DNA from: Desulfosudis oleivorans
GTDB taxonomy: Bacteria > Desulfobacterota > Desulfobacteria > Desulfobacterales > SURF-7
Assembly (NCBI GenBank): GCA_020723325.1
Contig: DYJD01000021.1
Location: forward strand, 1 to 64,000
Length of the DNA: 64,000 nucleotides
Direction: 5' to 3'
The translations under genes and the position numbers were made by a program. Position 1 is the stretch's first letter. Every line of letters begins with the position of its first letter. Positions 24,365-33,905 of this stretch are shown in pieces. The notes beneath the pieces are model-generated. The model searched no databases and was not told the DNA's origin. It saw only the letters and a list, made by a program, of their open reading frames with translations.

Positions 24365-24645
24365 GGCGTTCCAGCGGCGATATATGAGGATATCCCTTCA
24401 GCCGGTATCCATCCCGTCTATATTTGCGCTTCCTCGATCTTTTCGGGCCGTCCCTTAATCATCCGAACACCGATTATCGGCCCAAGCCGGCCTTTTGCCC
24501 CATGCAACCGGGCAAGTTCGAATAAATTGGGCTGAAATCGACAAAGATCGTTTGACTTAGCACGAACAGCCTTTGTATAAGGGCTTGCCGTGGACATTAT
24601 CGCATTGATCTTTTTCCGCGGCATGGATAACCCCGGGATGACGAT

Positions 24646-26091
24646 ATGGCACTGGAATACGCCACATTAGAGCTGCTGCGCCAGAACCACCCTGCCTGGC
24701 GGTTGCTGTGCGCCCACCACGCGCCGCTGGTGGCCGGTTTTCTGCACCGGGTGTTCATTAAGCCCAATGTGCGGAATCTGTCCCAGGCCGACTTGGTCGA
24801 GGCGTTGGAAGATGAGCTCTTCGCCTTGCGCCAACAAATGGGGGACGAGGCCTTTCCTGGTACCGCCCAAAACTATCTCAACGACTGGGCCGAAAACGAC
24901 AAGGGCTGGCTGCGGAAATTCTACCCGGCCGGGACGGACGAACCTCACTTTGACCTGACTCCGGCGACGGAAAAGGCGCTGGCCTGGCTGGAGGGCTTGA
25001 CCGAGCGCACCTTTGTCGGGACCGAGTCGCGCCTTCTCACCCTGATTGAGCTGCTGCGGCAGATGAGCCAGGGGAGCCAGACCGATCCGCAGGTGCGGAT
25101 CCACGAACTGCAGAAACGCCGCAACGATATCGACACGGAGATCTCCCGTATTCTGGCTGGTGACATTCCGCTGCTGGACGACACGGCCCTGAAGGACCGT
25201 TTCCAGCAATTCCTGCAACTGGCGCGGGAATTGCTGGCCGATTTTCGCGAGGTGGAGCACAACTTCCGCACCCTCGACCGGCGGGTGCGCGAACGCATCG
25301 CCCTGTGGGAAGGGTCCAAGGGGGCCCTGCTCGAGGAGATCATGGGCGCGCGGGACGTCATCGCCGATTCGGACCAGGGGAAAAGCTTCCGGGCCTTCTG
25401 GGATTTTCTCATGTCCCAGTCCCGGCAGGAAGACTTGAGCCGCTTGCTGGAGCAGGTACTGTCGTTGCCGCCGATCCTATCCCTGCACCCCGAAGCCCGT
25501 TTGCAGCGCGTGCATTATGATTGGCTGGAAGCCGGCGAACATACCCAGCGAACAGTGGCCAAGCTCTCCGAGCAACTGCGCCGGTTTCTCGACGATAAGG
25601 CATGGCTGGAGAACCGCCGGATCATGGACATCCTGCACAGCATCGAAACCCACGCGCTGGCGTTGCGTGAAGAGTTCCCGCCAGGGGATTTCATGCCGCT
25701 GGCCGAGACCTCCGCGTCTGTGGAGCTTCCCCTGGAGCGGCCGCTTTACCGCCCACCACTCAAACCGCTCATTGCCGGAACCATATTGGCGGAAGGGGAT
25801 GCGGATGTGGATACGGCGGCGCTCTACGCCCATGTGGTGGTGGACCGGGCCGAGCTGACCCGGAATATCCGCCAGGAGTTGCAGGGTCGCAGCCAGATCA
25901 GCCTCGCCCAGGTGGTTGCCCGCCATCCCCTGCGTCACGGGTTGGCCGAGCTGATTGCCTATCTGCAACTGGCCGGAGAGTGGCCCAAGACCGCCGTGGA
26001 TGACGACGTGCAGGAAAAGGTGTGCTGGCAGTCCGACACGGGTGCCACGCGACAGGCGACCTTGCCGCGCATTATATTGCTGAGGAACTGA
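24646..26091 (+). CDS. jetA: Wadjet type I system protein JetA (DUF3375)
   Basis: DUF3375 protein, the kleisin-like subunit of the Wadjet condensin that recognises and removes small circular DNA. The N-terminus is highly typical: LEYATLELLRQNHPAWRLLC, then HHAPLVAGFLHRVFI, LVEALEDELFALRQQMG and a WLRKFYPAGTDEPHFDLTP segment. Charged helical regions in the middle suit a kleisin linker. 481 residues, normal. It is followed by jetB, jetC and jetD with overlapping ends, so all four form one operon. GC content is high compared with the kinase gene behind them. Confidence 0.92.
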   Translation: MALEYATLELLRQNHPAWRLLCAHHAPLVAGFLHRVFIKPNVRNLSQADLVEALEDELFALRQQMGDEAFPGTAQNYLNDWAENDKGWLRKFYPAGTDEPHFDLTPATEKALAWLEGLTERTFVGTESRLLTLIELLRQMSQGSQTDPQVRIHELQKRRNDIDTEISRILAGDIPLLDDTALKDRFQQFLQLARELLADFREVEHNFRTLDRRVRERIALWEGSKGALLEEIMGARDVIADSDQGKSFRAFWDFLMSQSRQEDLSRLLEQVLSLPPILSLHPEARLQRVHYDWLEAGEHTQRTVAKLSEQLRRFLDDKAWLENRRIMDILHSIETHALALREEFPPGDFMPLAETSASVELPLERPLYRPPLKPLIAGTILAEGDADVDTAALYAHVVVDRAELTRNIRQELQGRSQISLAQVVARHPLRHGLAELIAYLQLAGEWPKTAVDDDVQEKVCWQSDTGATRQATLPRIILLRN

Positions 26092-26729
26092 TGATGAATG
26101 TTACCGATACCGCGCCCAACCATTCGGTCAATCCGCCCCAAGATCTCTCGGCCGTGGTGGTTCCGCTGCTCAAGAGCGTGATTTACCAGGAGGAGAATCC
26201 GGGCTTGTGGGGCGCGCTGCTGAATCTGCAGGCAAGTGTCCGGGATTACGTGGCCGTGCTCGGCCTGGAGTTGCTGCTCGATGAGGCGGAAGGCTACGCT
26301 TTCTTGCGTTCCCGGCAGGATGGCGATGGGGACGGCGCAACAGCCATCCCGCGCCTGGTTGCCCGGCGGCAGCTCTCCTATCCGGTCAGTCTGCTGCTTG
26401 CGCTGTTGCGGAAAAAGCTGGCCGAGTTTGACGCAGGCGGCGGTGACACGCGCCTGATTCTCTCCCGTGATGAGGTGGTGGAGTTGATCCGAATTTTTCT
26501 CCCGGCGGGCAGCAACGAGGTGAAGCTCATCGATCAGGTCGATGCCACCTTGAACAAAATCACCGAGCTGGGTTTTATCCGCCGCTTGCGGGGGCAAGGC
26601 CAGATGATCGAAGTACGGCGGATTATCAAGGCCTTTGTCGATGCCCAATGGCTGGCCGACTTTGATGACCGCCTGGCGGAATATCGACGGCAACTTGCCG
26701 GGGCTGTGGAAGGGGACGAGCATGGCTGA
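26091..26729 (+). CDS. jetB: Wadjet type I system protein JetB (DUF4194)
   Basis: DUF4194 protein, the KITE-like winged-helix subunit that binds the JetA kleisin. Features: VVVPLLKSVIYQEENPGLWG near the start, LEADEAEGYAFLR-like stretch (LLLDEAEGYAFLRSR), RRQLSYPVSLLLALLRKKL and a C-terminal FIRRLRGQGQMIEVRRIIKA. About 212 residues. The ATG at 26091 overlaps the jetA stop (TGATG); the upstream in-frame ATG at 26022 lies inside jetA and is not used. Its end overlaps jetC by eight bases. Confidence 0.9.
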   Translation: MMNVTDTAPNHSVNPPQDLSAVVVPLLKSVIYQEENPGLWGALLNLQASVRDYVAVLGLELLLDEAEGYAFLRSRQDGDGDGATAIPRLVARRQLSYPVSLLLALLRKKLAEFDAGGGDTRLILSRDEVVELIRIFLPAGSNEVKLIDQVDATLNKITELGFIRRLRGQGQMIEVRRIIKAFVDAQWLADFDDRLAEYRRQLAGAVEGDEHG

Positions 26730-29700
26730 GCAGATGTTTCTGGAATTTCTCGGCGATGATCGGCTGGCCGGATTCCGCCTGCAGCGGCTTGAGGTCTTCA
26801 ACTGGGGGACCTTTGATGGCCGGATCTGGACCCTGCGGGTGGGTGGAAAAAACGGCCTGCTCACCGGTGATATCGGCTCTGGAAAATCCACCCTGGTGGA
26901 CGCCGTCACCACCTTGCTGGTGCCGAGTCAGCGGGTTGCCTACAACAAAGCGGCGGGCGCCGACAGCCGGGAGAGATCGCTGCGTTCCTATGTGCTCGGC
27001 TATTTCAAATCAGAGCGGCAGGAAACCCTTGGCAGCGCCAAGCCGGTCCCTTTGCGCGACTTCAACAGTTATTCGGTGATCCTCGGCGTTTTCTACAACG
27101 CCGGATACAGCAAAACCGTCACCCTGGCCCAGGTCTTCTGGATGAAGGAGGCCAACGCGCAGCCGGCCCGCCTGTATGCGGCCGCCGAACGCGATCTTTC
27201 CATAGCCGGGAATTTTTCCGGATTCGGCAGCGAAATGACCGGGCTTCGCAAGCAGTTGCGTTCAAGCGGGGTCGAGCTGTTTGACAGCTTTCCGCCCTAC
27301 GGTTCATGGTTCCGTCGCCGCTTCGGCATCGACAACGAGCAGGCCCTGGATCTGTTCCATCAGACCGTGTCCCTCAAGTCGGTGGGGAACCTGACCGATT
27401 TCGTGCGCAGCCACATGCTTGAGCCCTTTGATGTCGCGCCGCGCATCTCCGCCTTGATTAGGCACTTCGAGGATCTCAACCGGGCTCACGAGGCGGTTCT
27501 CAAGGCCAAACGGCAGGTCGAAATGCTGGCGCCGCTGGTGGCCGATTGTGAACGCCACCAGGAACTATCGCAAACAGCGGAAAATCTGCGCGCCTGCCGC
27601 GATGCTCTGCGCCCCTTTTTCGCCACTCTGAAGCTGGGTCTGCTCGAGAAACGCCTCACCGCGCTGAATGAGGAATTGACCCGACACCAAGCGGCCATCG
27701 AGGGGCTGGAGGAGCAGCGGCGTGCCCAGCAGGTGCAGGAGCGCGAGCTGCGCCGCACCATCGCGGAAAACGGCGGGGACCGGATCGAAATTATCGCTGC
27801 GGAAATCCGGCAGAAACAAGATGAACTCGAACGTCGCAAACAAAAAGCCACCCGCTATGAGGAGCTGGTACGTTCCCTGGGGCAAGCCCCGGCCGCGACC
27901 CAGGAAGCATTTCTGCGGCAACGGTCCGAAACCGCAACCTGGCGTGAAACGACTGAAGAAGCTGAAGCGCAGGCTCAGAATGACCGCACCCAGGCCGAGG
28001 TGGAATTTGCCCAAGGACGTCAGGAATACGATCAGTTGCAAACTGAAATAACCAGCTTGAAAGCCCGGGTCAGCAATATCGACGAAAAACAGATCGCCAT
28101 GCGGCATTCGCTCTGCCGGGCGCTGAATTTGGCCGAAGCAGAGGTGCCCTTTGCCGGTGAGTTGCTCCAGGTTCGCGCGGACCAGCGTGACTGGGAAGGA
28201 GCCATGGAACGGCTGCTCCGCGGTTTCGGTCTGTCTCTTCTGGTTCCGGATCATTATTACACCAAGGTGGCTGAATGGGTTGACCGTACGTATCTGCGCG
28301 GGCGTCTGGTCTATTTCCGGGTGCGTGAAGGCGGCCGCGGCGAGCTGCCGCCGCTCCATCCCCATTCCCTTGTGCGCAAGCTGCAAGTCAAACCCGGCTC
28401 GCCCTTTTACGACTGGATCGAACGGGAGGTGGCCCTGCGCTTTGATCTGGCCTGCTGCCTGTCCCAGGAACAGTTTCGCCGCGAGACCCGGGCCATCACC
28501 CAGGCAGGGCAAATCAAGGCGAAAGGGGAACGCCATGAAAAGGATGACCGGCACCCGCTTGATGATCGTCGTCGCTATGTCCTGGGCTGGAGCAACGCCG
28601 AAAAAATCGCGGCCTTGGAAAAGGAAGCCAAACTGCAGGAAACCCACCTTGGCGAACTCGCCGGTCGCATCAGTAGGCTGCTGAAGGAACAGTCCGCCCT
28701 CAAAGAGCGTCTTTCGCTCCTCTCGAAGCTGGGGGAATACAGCGACTTCCGTGAGCTCGACTGGAAGCCCGTGGCAATGGCTATCGCCAGGCTGGAAGCC
28801 GAGAAACGTGAGCTTGAGGCTGCTTCTGATCTGCTCAAAACCCTTACCGCCCAATTGACCGCCCTCGAAGACCACTTGCGGGAAACGGAGCGCCAGCTTG
28901 ACCAACGAAAGGATAGCCGCTCAAAAACCGAACAAAAAATCTCTGCCGCACAAGAGTTGCAGCAGCGGGCGCAAGAATTGTTGGCTGAGACCAACGCGGC
29001 TACTGCCCGGCGCTTTACCATGCTGGAAGGCATGCGCGCGGAGGCGCTGGGCAGCCAGTTGCTGACGGTTGAATCCTGCGACAATCGTGAGCGTGATATG
29101 CGCGATTGGCTGCAGACCAGGATCGACGCCGAAGATTCAAAGATTAAACGTTTGTCCGAAAAGATCATCAAGGCCATGACCGAATACAAGCAGGAATGGG
29201 CCCTGGAAACCCGGGATGTGGATGTCAATATCGCGGCCGGACCTGAATTCAAATTGATGCTTGATCAACTCCGGGCCGACGATCTGCCGCGTTTTGAAGG
29301 GCGTTTCAAGGAACTCCTGAATGAGAATACCATCCGGGAGGTGGCCAATTTTCAATCCCAGCTAGCCCGCGAACGGGAAACCATCAAAGAACGCATTGCC
29401 CAGATCAACCAATCCCTCACCCAGATTGACTACAACCCAGGCCGTTACATCCGTCTCGAAGCCCAGATGAATCTCGACGCCGACATCCGTGACTTCCAGA
29501 CCGAGCTGCGCGCCTGTACCGAAGGGGCGCTCACCGGCTCGGAGGACGCGCAATATTCGGAAGCAAAATTTCTGCAGGTGAAGCGCATCATTGAACGGTT
29601 TCGCGGTCGGGAGGAGCACACTGATCTGGATCGGCGCTGGACGTCCAAGGTGACCGATGTGCGCAACTGGTTCGTTTTTGCCGCCAGCGAGCGCTGGCGT

Positions 29701-30087
29701 GAAGACAACAGCGAACATGAACATTATGCGGATTCCGGCGGAAAATCGGGCGGCCAAAAGGAAAAGCTGGCCTACACCGTGCTCGCCGCCAGCCTGGCAT
29801 ACCAGTTTGGCTTGGAATGGGGCGCGGTGCGCTCGCGCTCTTTCCGCTTCGTGGTGATCGACGAGGCTTTTGGGCGCGGTTCGGATGAGTCGGCCCAGTA
29901 TGGTTTACAGCTTTTCGCCCAACTCAATCTGCAACTGCTGATCGTCACGCCGCTGCAGAAAATCCATATCATCGAGCCTTTTGTAGCCAGTGTCGGCTTT
30001 GTTCACAATGAAGACGGCCGCAACTCCGTCCTGCGCAACCTGACCATTGAGGAATACCAGGCCGAGAAGCAAAGGATGCAAGGGTGA
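26722..30087 (+). CDS. jetC: Wadjet type I system SMC/MukB-like ATPase JetC
   Basis: SMC-family motor of the Wadjet complex, about 1121 residues. Walker A GLLTGDIGSGKSTLVDAVTT near residue 50; two long coiled-coil arms rich in E, R, Q and L (about 270-450 and 660-890); a hinge-like segment in between (LLVPDHYYTKVAEWVDRTYL); ABC signature SGGKSGGQKEKLAYTVLAAS; and Walker B FVVIDEAFGRGSDESAQYGL. ATP-driven loop extrusion along plasmid DNA is the established role of the family. I take ATG 26722 (GGAAGGGG upstream); in-frame ATGs further up lie within jetB. Confidence 0.94.
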   Translation: MAEQMFLEFLGDDRLAGFRLQRLEVFNWGTFDGRIWTLRVGGKNGLLTGDIGSGKSTLVDAVTTLLVPSQRVAYNKAAGADSRERSLRSYVLGYFKSERQETLGSAKPVPLRDFNSYSVILGVFYNAGYSKTVTLAQVFWMKEANAQPARLYAAAERDLSIAGNFSGFGSEMTGLRKQLRSSGVELFDSFPPYGSWFRRRFGIDNEQALDLFHQTVSLKSVGNLTDFVRSHMLEPFDVAPRISALIRHFEDLNRAHEAVLKAKRQVEMLAPLVADCERHQELSQTAENLRACRDALRPFFATLKLGLLEKRLTALNEELTRHQAAIEGLEEQRRAQQVQERELRRTIAENGGDRIEIIAAEIRQKQDELERRKQKATRYEELVRSLGQAPAATQEAFLRQRSETATWRETTEEAEAQAQNDRTQAEVEFAQGRQEYDQLQTEITSLKARVSNIDEKQIAMRHSLCRALNLAEAEVPFAGELLQVRADQRDWEGAMERLLRGFGLSLLVPDHYYTKVAEWVDRTYLRGRLVYFRVREGGRGELPPLHPHSLVRKLQVKPGSPFYDWIEREVALRFDLACCLSQEQFRRETRAITQAGQIKAKGERHEKDDRHPLDDRRRYVLGWSNAEKIAALEKEAKLQETHLGELAGRISRLLKEQSALKERLSLLSKLGEYSDFRELDWKPVAMAIARLEAEKRELEAASDLLKTLTAQLTALEDHLRETERQLDQRKDSRSKTEQKISAAQELQQRAQELLAETNAATARRFTMLEGMRAEALGSQLLTVESCDNRERDMRDWLQTRIDAEDSKIKRLSEKIIKAMTEYKQEWALETRDVDVNIAAGPEFKLMLDQLRADDLPRFEGRFKELLNENTIREVANFQSQLARERETIKERIAQINQSLTQIDYNPGRYIRLEAQMNLDADIRDFQTELRACTEGALTGSEDAQYSEAKFLQVKRIIERFRGREEHTDLDRRWTSKVTDVRNWFVFAASERWREDNSEHEHYADSGGKSGGQKEKLAYTVLAASLAYQFGLEWGAVRSRSFRFVVIDEAFGRGSDESAQYGLQLFAQLNLQLLIVTPLQKIHIIEPFVASVGFVHNEDGRNSVLRNLTIEEYQAEKQRMQG

Positions 30088-31268
30088 AGTGGACGTCGCC
30101 GACTGAGCTTAAAGCCCAGGTGCAAAAGCTCTGGGATCGCGGCCTGCTGCTAGCCTCCTTATCCGGCGGGGAGTCGGTTTTCCCCAGGCGTCTGACGCTC
30201 AAAGGCCCTGATTCCCGGGCACTAAGCGAACGGTTTCCCGCGGTGCGCGACTGGATCGCCCAATTGTCGGCAGCCGCCGGGCCCTATCGGATCCAATGGC
30301 GCAGCGTCAACCACCGTGTCCTTGGGGCCAATCAAATCCCAGCGGAAATCTGGGTTGATACGCTGGCGGATGCGCTCGGACTGATCGGCAAACGCAAGGC
30401 GTCGGAGCAATTTGCAGCAATGGTTGAACTGACCAGAGAGCGGCAGCCTGAATTGATCCCTTGGCTGGCAAAGCGCCCGCTGCGGGCTTTGGAATTGGCC
30501 GATGACTGGCCGCGACTGCTGGCGATTGTCGCCTGGCTGCGCCGACATCCGCGTTCGGCGATTTATCTGCGCCAGATCGATCTGCCGGGCGTCCATACCA
30601 AGTTGATTGAAGGGCATCGCGGCGTGCTGGCGGAACTTTTCGATCTGGTCTTGCCGGCGGAAGCCATTGATGCAACCCACACAGGCATTGGTGGATTCTG
30701 CCGCCGCTATGGCTTTCTGGATAAACCTTTGCGGGTGCGCTTGCGGGTGTTGGACCCGCATATCAGGTTGCTGCCCATGGAATCCCACCAGGATATCACC
30801 CTGAGGCAGGACGCCTTCTCTTCGCTGCATTTGCCGGTATCCAAAGTGTTTATCACCGAAAACGAAATCAACTTCCTGGCTTTTCCGGCTGTTCCTGATG
30901 CGCTGGTGATTTTCGGGGCAGGATACGGTTTTGACAATCTCGCTGCCGCTTCCTGGTTGCAGCAGAAAAAAATCTACTATTGGGGAGATATCGATACCCA
31001 CGGCTTTGCCATTCTCAATCAGTTGCGCGGATTCTTTCCCCATGCCGTGTCTTTTCTCATGGATGGGCGGACACTCTTGCACCATCAATCCCTCTGGGGA
31101 GTTGAGGCCCAGCCTGAAACGGCAGACCTTTCGCGGTTGAACCCAGAGGAAAACGCTCTTTTCGATCAGTTGCGCCGGAACCATTGGGGTGACCGAGTTC
31201 GGCTTGAGCAGGAGAGAATCGGCTTTGACTTTCTGCTTGATTTCCTCAAGGGGCAGCAGCTTTTTTAA
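30084..31268 (+). CDS. jetD: Wadjet type I system nuclease JetD (DUF3322/DUF2220, Toprim fold)
   Basis: The endonuclease that cuts circular DNA once JetABC has extruded it. N-terminal DUF3322 part (KWTSPTELKAQVQKLWDRG) and C-terminal DUF2220 domain related to topoisomerase VI subunit A. The Toprim acidic residues are visible: VFITENEINFLAFP, then IYYWGDIDTHGFAILNQLRG. 394 residues, complete. GTG start overlaps the jetC stop (GTGA). All four jet genes look intact, so the system should be functional. Confidence 0.93.
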   Translation: MKWTSPTELKAQVQKLWDRGLLLASLSGGESVFPRRLTLKGPDSRALSERFPAVRDWIAQLSAAAGPYRIQWRSVNHRVLGANQIPAEIWVDTLADALGLIGKRKASEQFAAMVELTRERQPELIPWLAKRPLRALELADDWPRLLAIVAWLRRHPRSAIYLRQIDLPGVHTKLIEGHRGVLAELFDLVLPAEAIDATHTGIGGFCRRYGFLDKPLRVRLRVLDPHIRLLPMESHQDITLRQDAFSSLHLPVSKVFITENEINFLAFPAVPDALVIFGAGYGFDNLAAASWLQQKKIYYWGDIDTHGFAILNQLRGFFPHAVSFLMDGRTLLHHQSLWGVEAQPETADLSRLNPEENALFDQLRRNHWGDRVRLEQERIGFDFLLDFLKGQQLF

Positions 31269-31389
31269 TCCATATGATCTCAAGCCAACGGCTTGCATCC
31301 ATCCTTTGATTTTTATCCCATAATTTGCTATTTCAACTGTGTTCACTGTGTTCGATATATTATCTCGCCTACTGATTCGAGAATACAAT

Positions 31390-33498
31390 ATGGATGCGAA
31401 ACACACAGATAAAGTTATTTTTTATAAACGGGAGATCATCCGTCTGTTTTTAAATATTTTTATCAATCATATTATAAAAAATTTAAAATTACAGGAGGTT
31501 CCCCATTATGAGTCCAAGTATCATCTCACCAAAACTCAGGGCGGCTACGAAAATTATGAATTGAAGGTTTTGATCGGGGAAAAGAATTACAGCCGGACAA
31601 TGTCCATCCGGCTTTTGGCCGAGGGCAGCGGCGCCAAAAGTTTCGTATTCGAGGTTGTTTATGATATCCACATCGTTATCAAGATTCCGCCCGGCAAAAT
31701 CACTGATTTTAATAAATATCTAAAAAAAGTGATGCATGAAAGAGCGGTGAGCGAATGTTTGGGGAACCAAATTGTCACCATTGTTCCCGAATTTCAATGC
31801 ATTTTAAAAATGATTTTTCCCTTGGGCACAAAGGTCGGGCTTGCCAACAACAGGCGTATTGAGAAGACTTATGTGCAGCTTTTAACCAAAAACCAGCGAC
31901 TCCACCGTTTTCTTCAGATTGACGGTGGCTATGTCTTTTTCATGTATCTGAGCAGGAACAGAACATTGGGCGATTTTATCCGCCAGATCTATAATGAAAC
32001 CGAAATGGTTGAAAAGGAAATTCGTGAAAATGAGGGCATTTTCTGGGATGCCCGCTCCTTTCAAGGGCGTTACGAACTGAATGCGCGTGAAAACATTGAG
32101 GAAGGCAGCGAACTTGACCGCCTTTTTGCCAAATATAATGAAGCCTTTGATGTTATCGATTCCTATTTGAAAAGTGTGATGCGCAATGAATATAAAATCA
32201 AAATTGAAACCTATCAAACCCGCCAATGGTTCATATCCTATTTATCCAACCAGCGCTTATATATCGATGATGCCGACTATCCTGTAGGCTTTTTGCAAAC
32301 CCTGACCATTGCATTTAAATATATTGTTCACACTTATTCGGAAACATTTGATAAATTTTTTCAAGTGATCAAAGCTTACTCTGAAAAAAGGCATTACACC
32401 TATAATGAGGAAAAACTTCGTATTATTTGTTCAAATTTATTGGTGACATTTACTATTTTATTTAGAAAAAGGGTTTCTCACAGGGATTTAAAGCCTGATA
32501 ATATCATCATTGTTGCCAATAATTTTGAGCGCAGTGAAATGGTGAAAAGCCAAATGGGTTTAATTGACTTTGAAACAGCCTATGCCGCCAAGTTGGAAGA
32601 CAACCTGGAAATCATCGGTGGTACTCCACAATATGCGACATTATCACAATTATATAATTCCCAAGTGCTTGCTCAAGTCTATGGGGAGAATTATAAAAGC
32701 ATTTTCAACTACCAGGACCTATATGCCTTAATAGCGGTCATTTATCAGTTGTTTACCGGGGAAACCCTGTTTATCAAAACCGGCTCATATTTTAAACAAG
32801 CCTTTTCTGAAATTGTTAAAGATGGCGCCCTCGCAACCGGTGAGGGCTACATCAAATTGTCAAAGCGTTTTTGGGCGATTGCCTTTGAAGAGTTAAAGGA
32901 TAGGCTGGACAAGGAGGCAAAGCGTCTAAAATCATTTCAAGTGCGACTAGAGATAAATGATTTGGGCAGGTTTTTGGAGACTTTTTTTCAGCCGCAACGG
33001 GTTGAAACCAAGCTCAGGGAATTGGAAACTGCCCAGGCGCGAATGCTGCAAAAACAGACCATTTTAAATGAAGATCAGGTGAACATCATTAAAACGGCTG
33101 ATGCTGAAAAAATTGTCGGTCTGATCAAAAAGAATGAAAAAAAAGGATTGCATGACCACATTGCCTTGTTGGAAAAAATTCAACGCCTTAAGGAAAATGT
33201 AGAATTTTTTAGCAGTATCAAGCAATTAAGGCAAAATATGAACAGCTACCAACAGTTTAAAGCACAGATACTGAGTGATGATTTTGATGATGAGGAACGG
33301 GAAATCTTTGAGATCCAACTTGCCAAAGAAAAGAAATCCATCGAGGAGCGGCCCGGCATTAAAGTATTTGATTTGATGAAAGCGTTTTTTGATATGACCT
33401 ACGACAATATGTATCATAGAGAGTGGGGGCCGCTTCCGTTGGAATCATATATTGGTGAGGATGAAAGCGCTAGTCTTGAATTTCAGGCCACCATGTAA
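31390..33498 (+). CDS. Large protein-kinase-like protein behind the Wadjet operon
   Basis: 702 residues from ATG 31390. A glycine-loop-like AEGSGAKSFVFEV and lysine strand IHIVIKIPPGK lie near residues 77-103; the catalytic loop VSHRDLKPDN is near 362 and the metal motif LIDFETA near 392 (DFE instead of DFG), then GGTPQYATLSQLYN. So about 260 residues separate the ATP-binding lobe from the catalytic loop, much longer than usual, implying a large insert. The C-terminal 150 residues are coiled-coil-like. HRD and Asp are kept, so activity is possible. It is AT-richer than jetABCD and starts 121 bases behind jetD, same strand. Target unknown; a defence role is inferred from position only. Confidence 0.75.
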   Translation: MDAKHTDKVIFYKREIIRLFLNIFINHIIKNLKLQEVPHYESKYHLTKTQGGYENYELKVLIGEKNYSRTMSIRLLAEGSGAKSFVFEVVYDIHIVIKIPPGKITDFNKYLKKVMHERAVSECLGNQIVTIVPEFQCILKMIFPLGTKVGLANNRRIEKTYVQLLTKNQRLHRFLQIDGGYVFFMYLSRNRTLGDFIRQIYNETEMVEKEIRENEGIFWDARSFQGRYELNARENIEEGSELDRLFAKYNEAFDVIDSYLKSVMRNEYKIKIETYQTRQWFISYLSNQRLYIDDADYPVGFLQTLTIAFKYIVHTYSETFDKFFQVIKAYSEKRHYTYNEEKLRIICSNLLVTFTILFRKRVSHRDLKPDNIIIVANNFERSEMVKSQMGLIDFETAYAAKLEDNLEIIGGTPQYATLSQLYNSQVLAQVYGENYKSIFNYQDLYALIAVIYQLFTGETLFIKTGSYFKQAFSEIVKDGALATGEGYIKLSKRFWAIAFEELKDRLDKEAKRLKSFQVRLEINDLGRFLETFFQPQRVETKLRELETAQARMLQKQTILNEDQVNIIKTADAEKIVGLIKKNEKKGLHDHIALLEKIQRLKENVEFFSSIKQLRQNMNSYQQFKAQILSDDFDDEEREIFEIQLAKEKKSIEERPGIKVFDLMKAFFDMTYDNMYHREWGPLPLESYIGEDESASLEFQATM

Positions 33499-33517
33499 GG
33501 AAGGTGGAAAAATCCAA

Positions 33518-33560
33518 TTTGCCGTTTTTCGTGCTCGTGCTCGTGCTCGTAATCGTACTC
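33518..33560. repeat. Low-complexity CGTGCT repeat in a gene-free gap
   Basis: CGTGCT is repeated three times (33527-33544), continuing as CGTAATCGTACTCGG. The gap 33499-33905 otherwise contains only short frames on both strands with no recognisable product. Its last 50 bases are AT-rich and may carry the promoter of the EF-G gene (TTGATC, 17 bases, AATAAAAT-type box), but that is weak. Confidence 0.4.
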
Positions 33561-33905
33561 GGCTGCTCATGTGCCATTCAAAATTCATCTTGACAACCGA
33601 CAAGAAATCGATTATTTGCATCAGGCCATTTAGGCGATATGGAGTGCTCGGCATTTCCATAAAAATATTGAAAAAAAAGGAACTACTAACCAAAAACCGG
33701 ATTTGAATCGAGCTCGCAACAGGTGCGATAGTTCATATTTCACTTCGTCTTCTACGCGTTCACCTTTCATCACTATTTGCTGTGACATATTGTTGAACAA
33801 ACAATCGGCCGGCGATCGGAAATGTCGTCTTTTCGTTTGCTGTCGGGTGCGCTTGATTGCATTGATCATTGTTTATTGGTTGGAATAAAATAGGGGAATC
33901 GGAAA

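Noticed and set aside
24418-24624. Minus-strand frame (68 codons) upstream of jetA
   Set aside because: No recognisable family or ribosome site; in a gap containing repeat remnants.
30222-31406. Minus-strand frame (394 codons) opposite jetD
   Set aside because: Antisense of JetD, which has Toprim motifs and overlapping operon starts.
33630-33869. Minus-strand frame (79 codons) before the EF-G gene
   Set aside because: No domain and no ribosome site; overlaps frames on the other strand.
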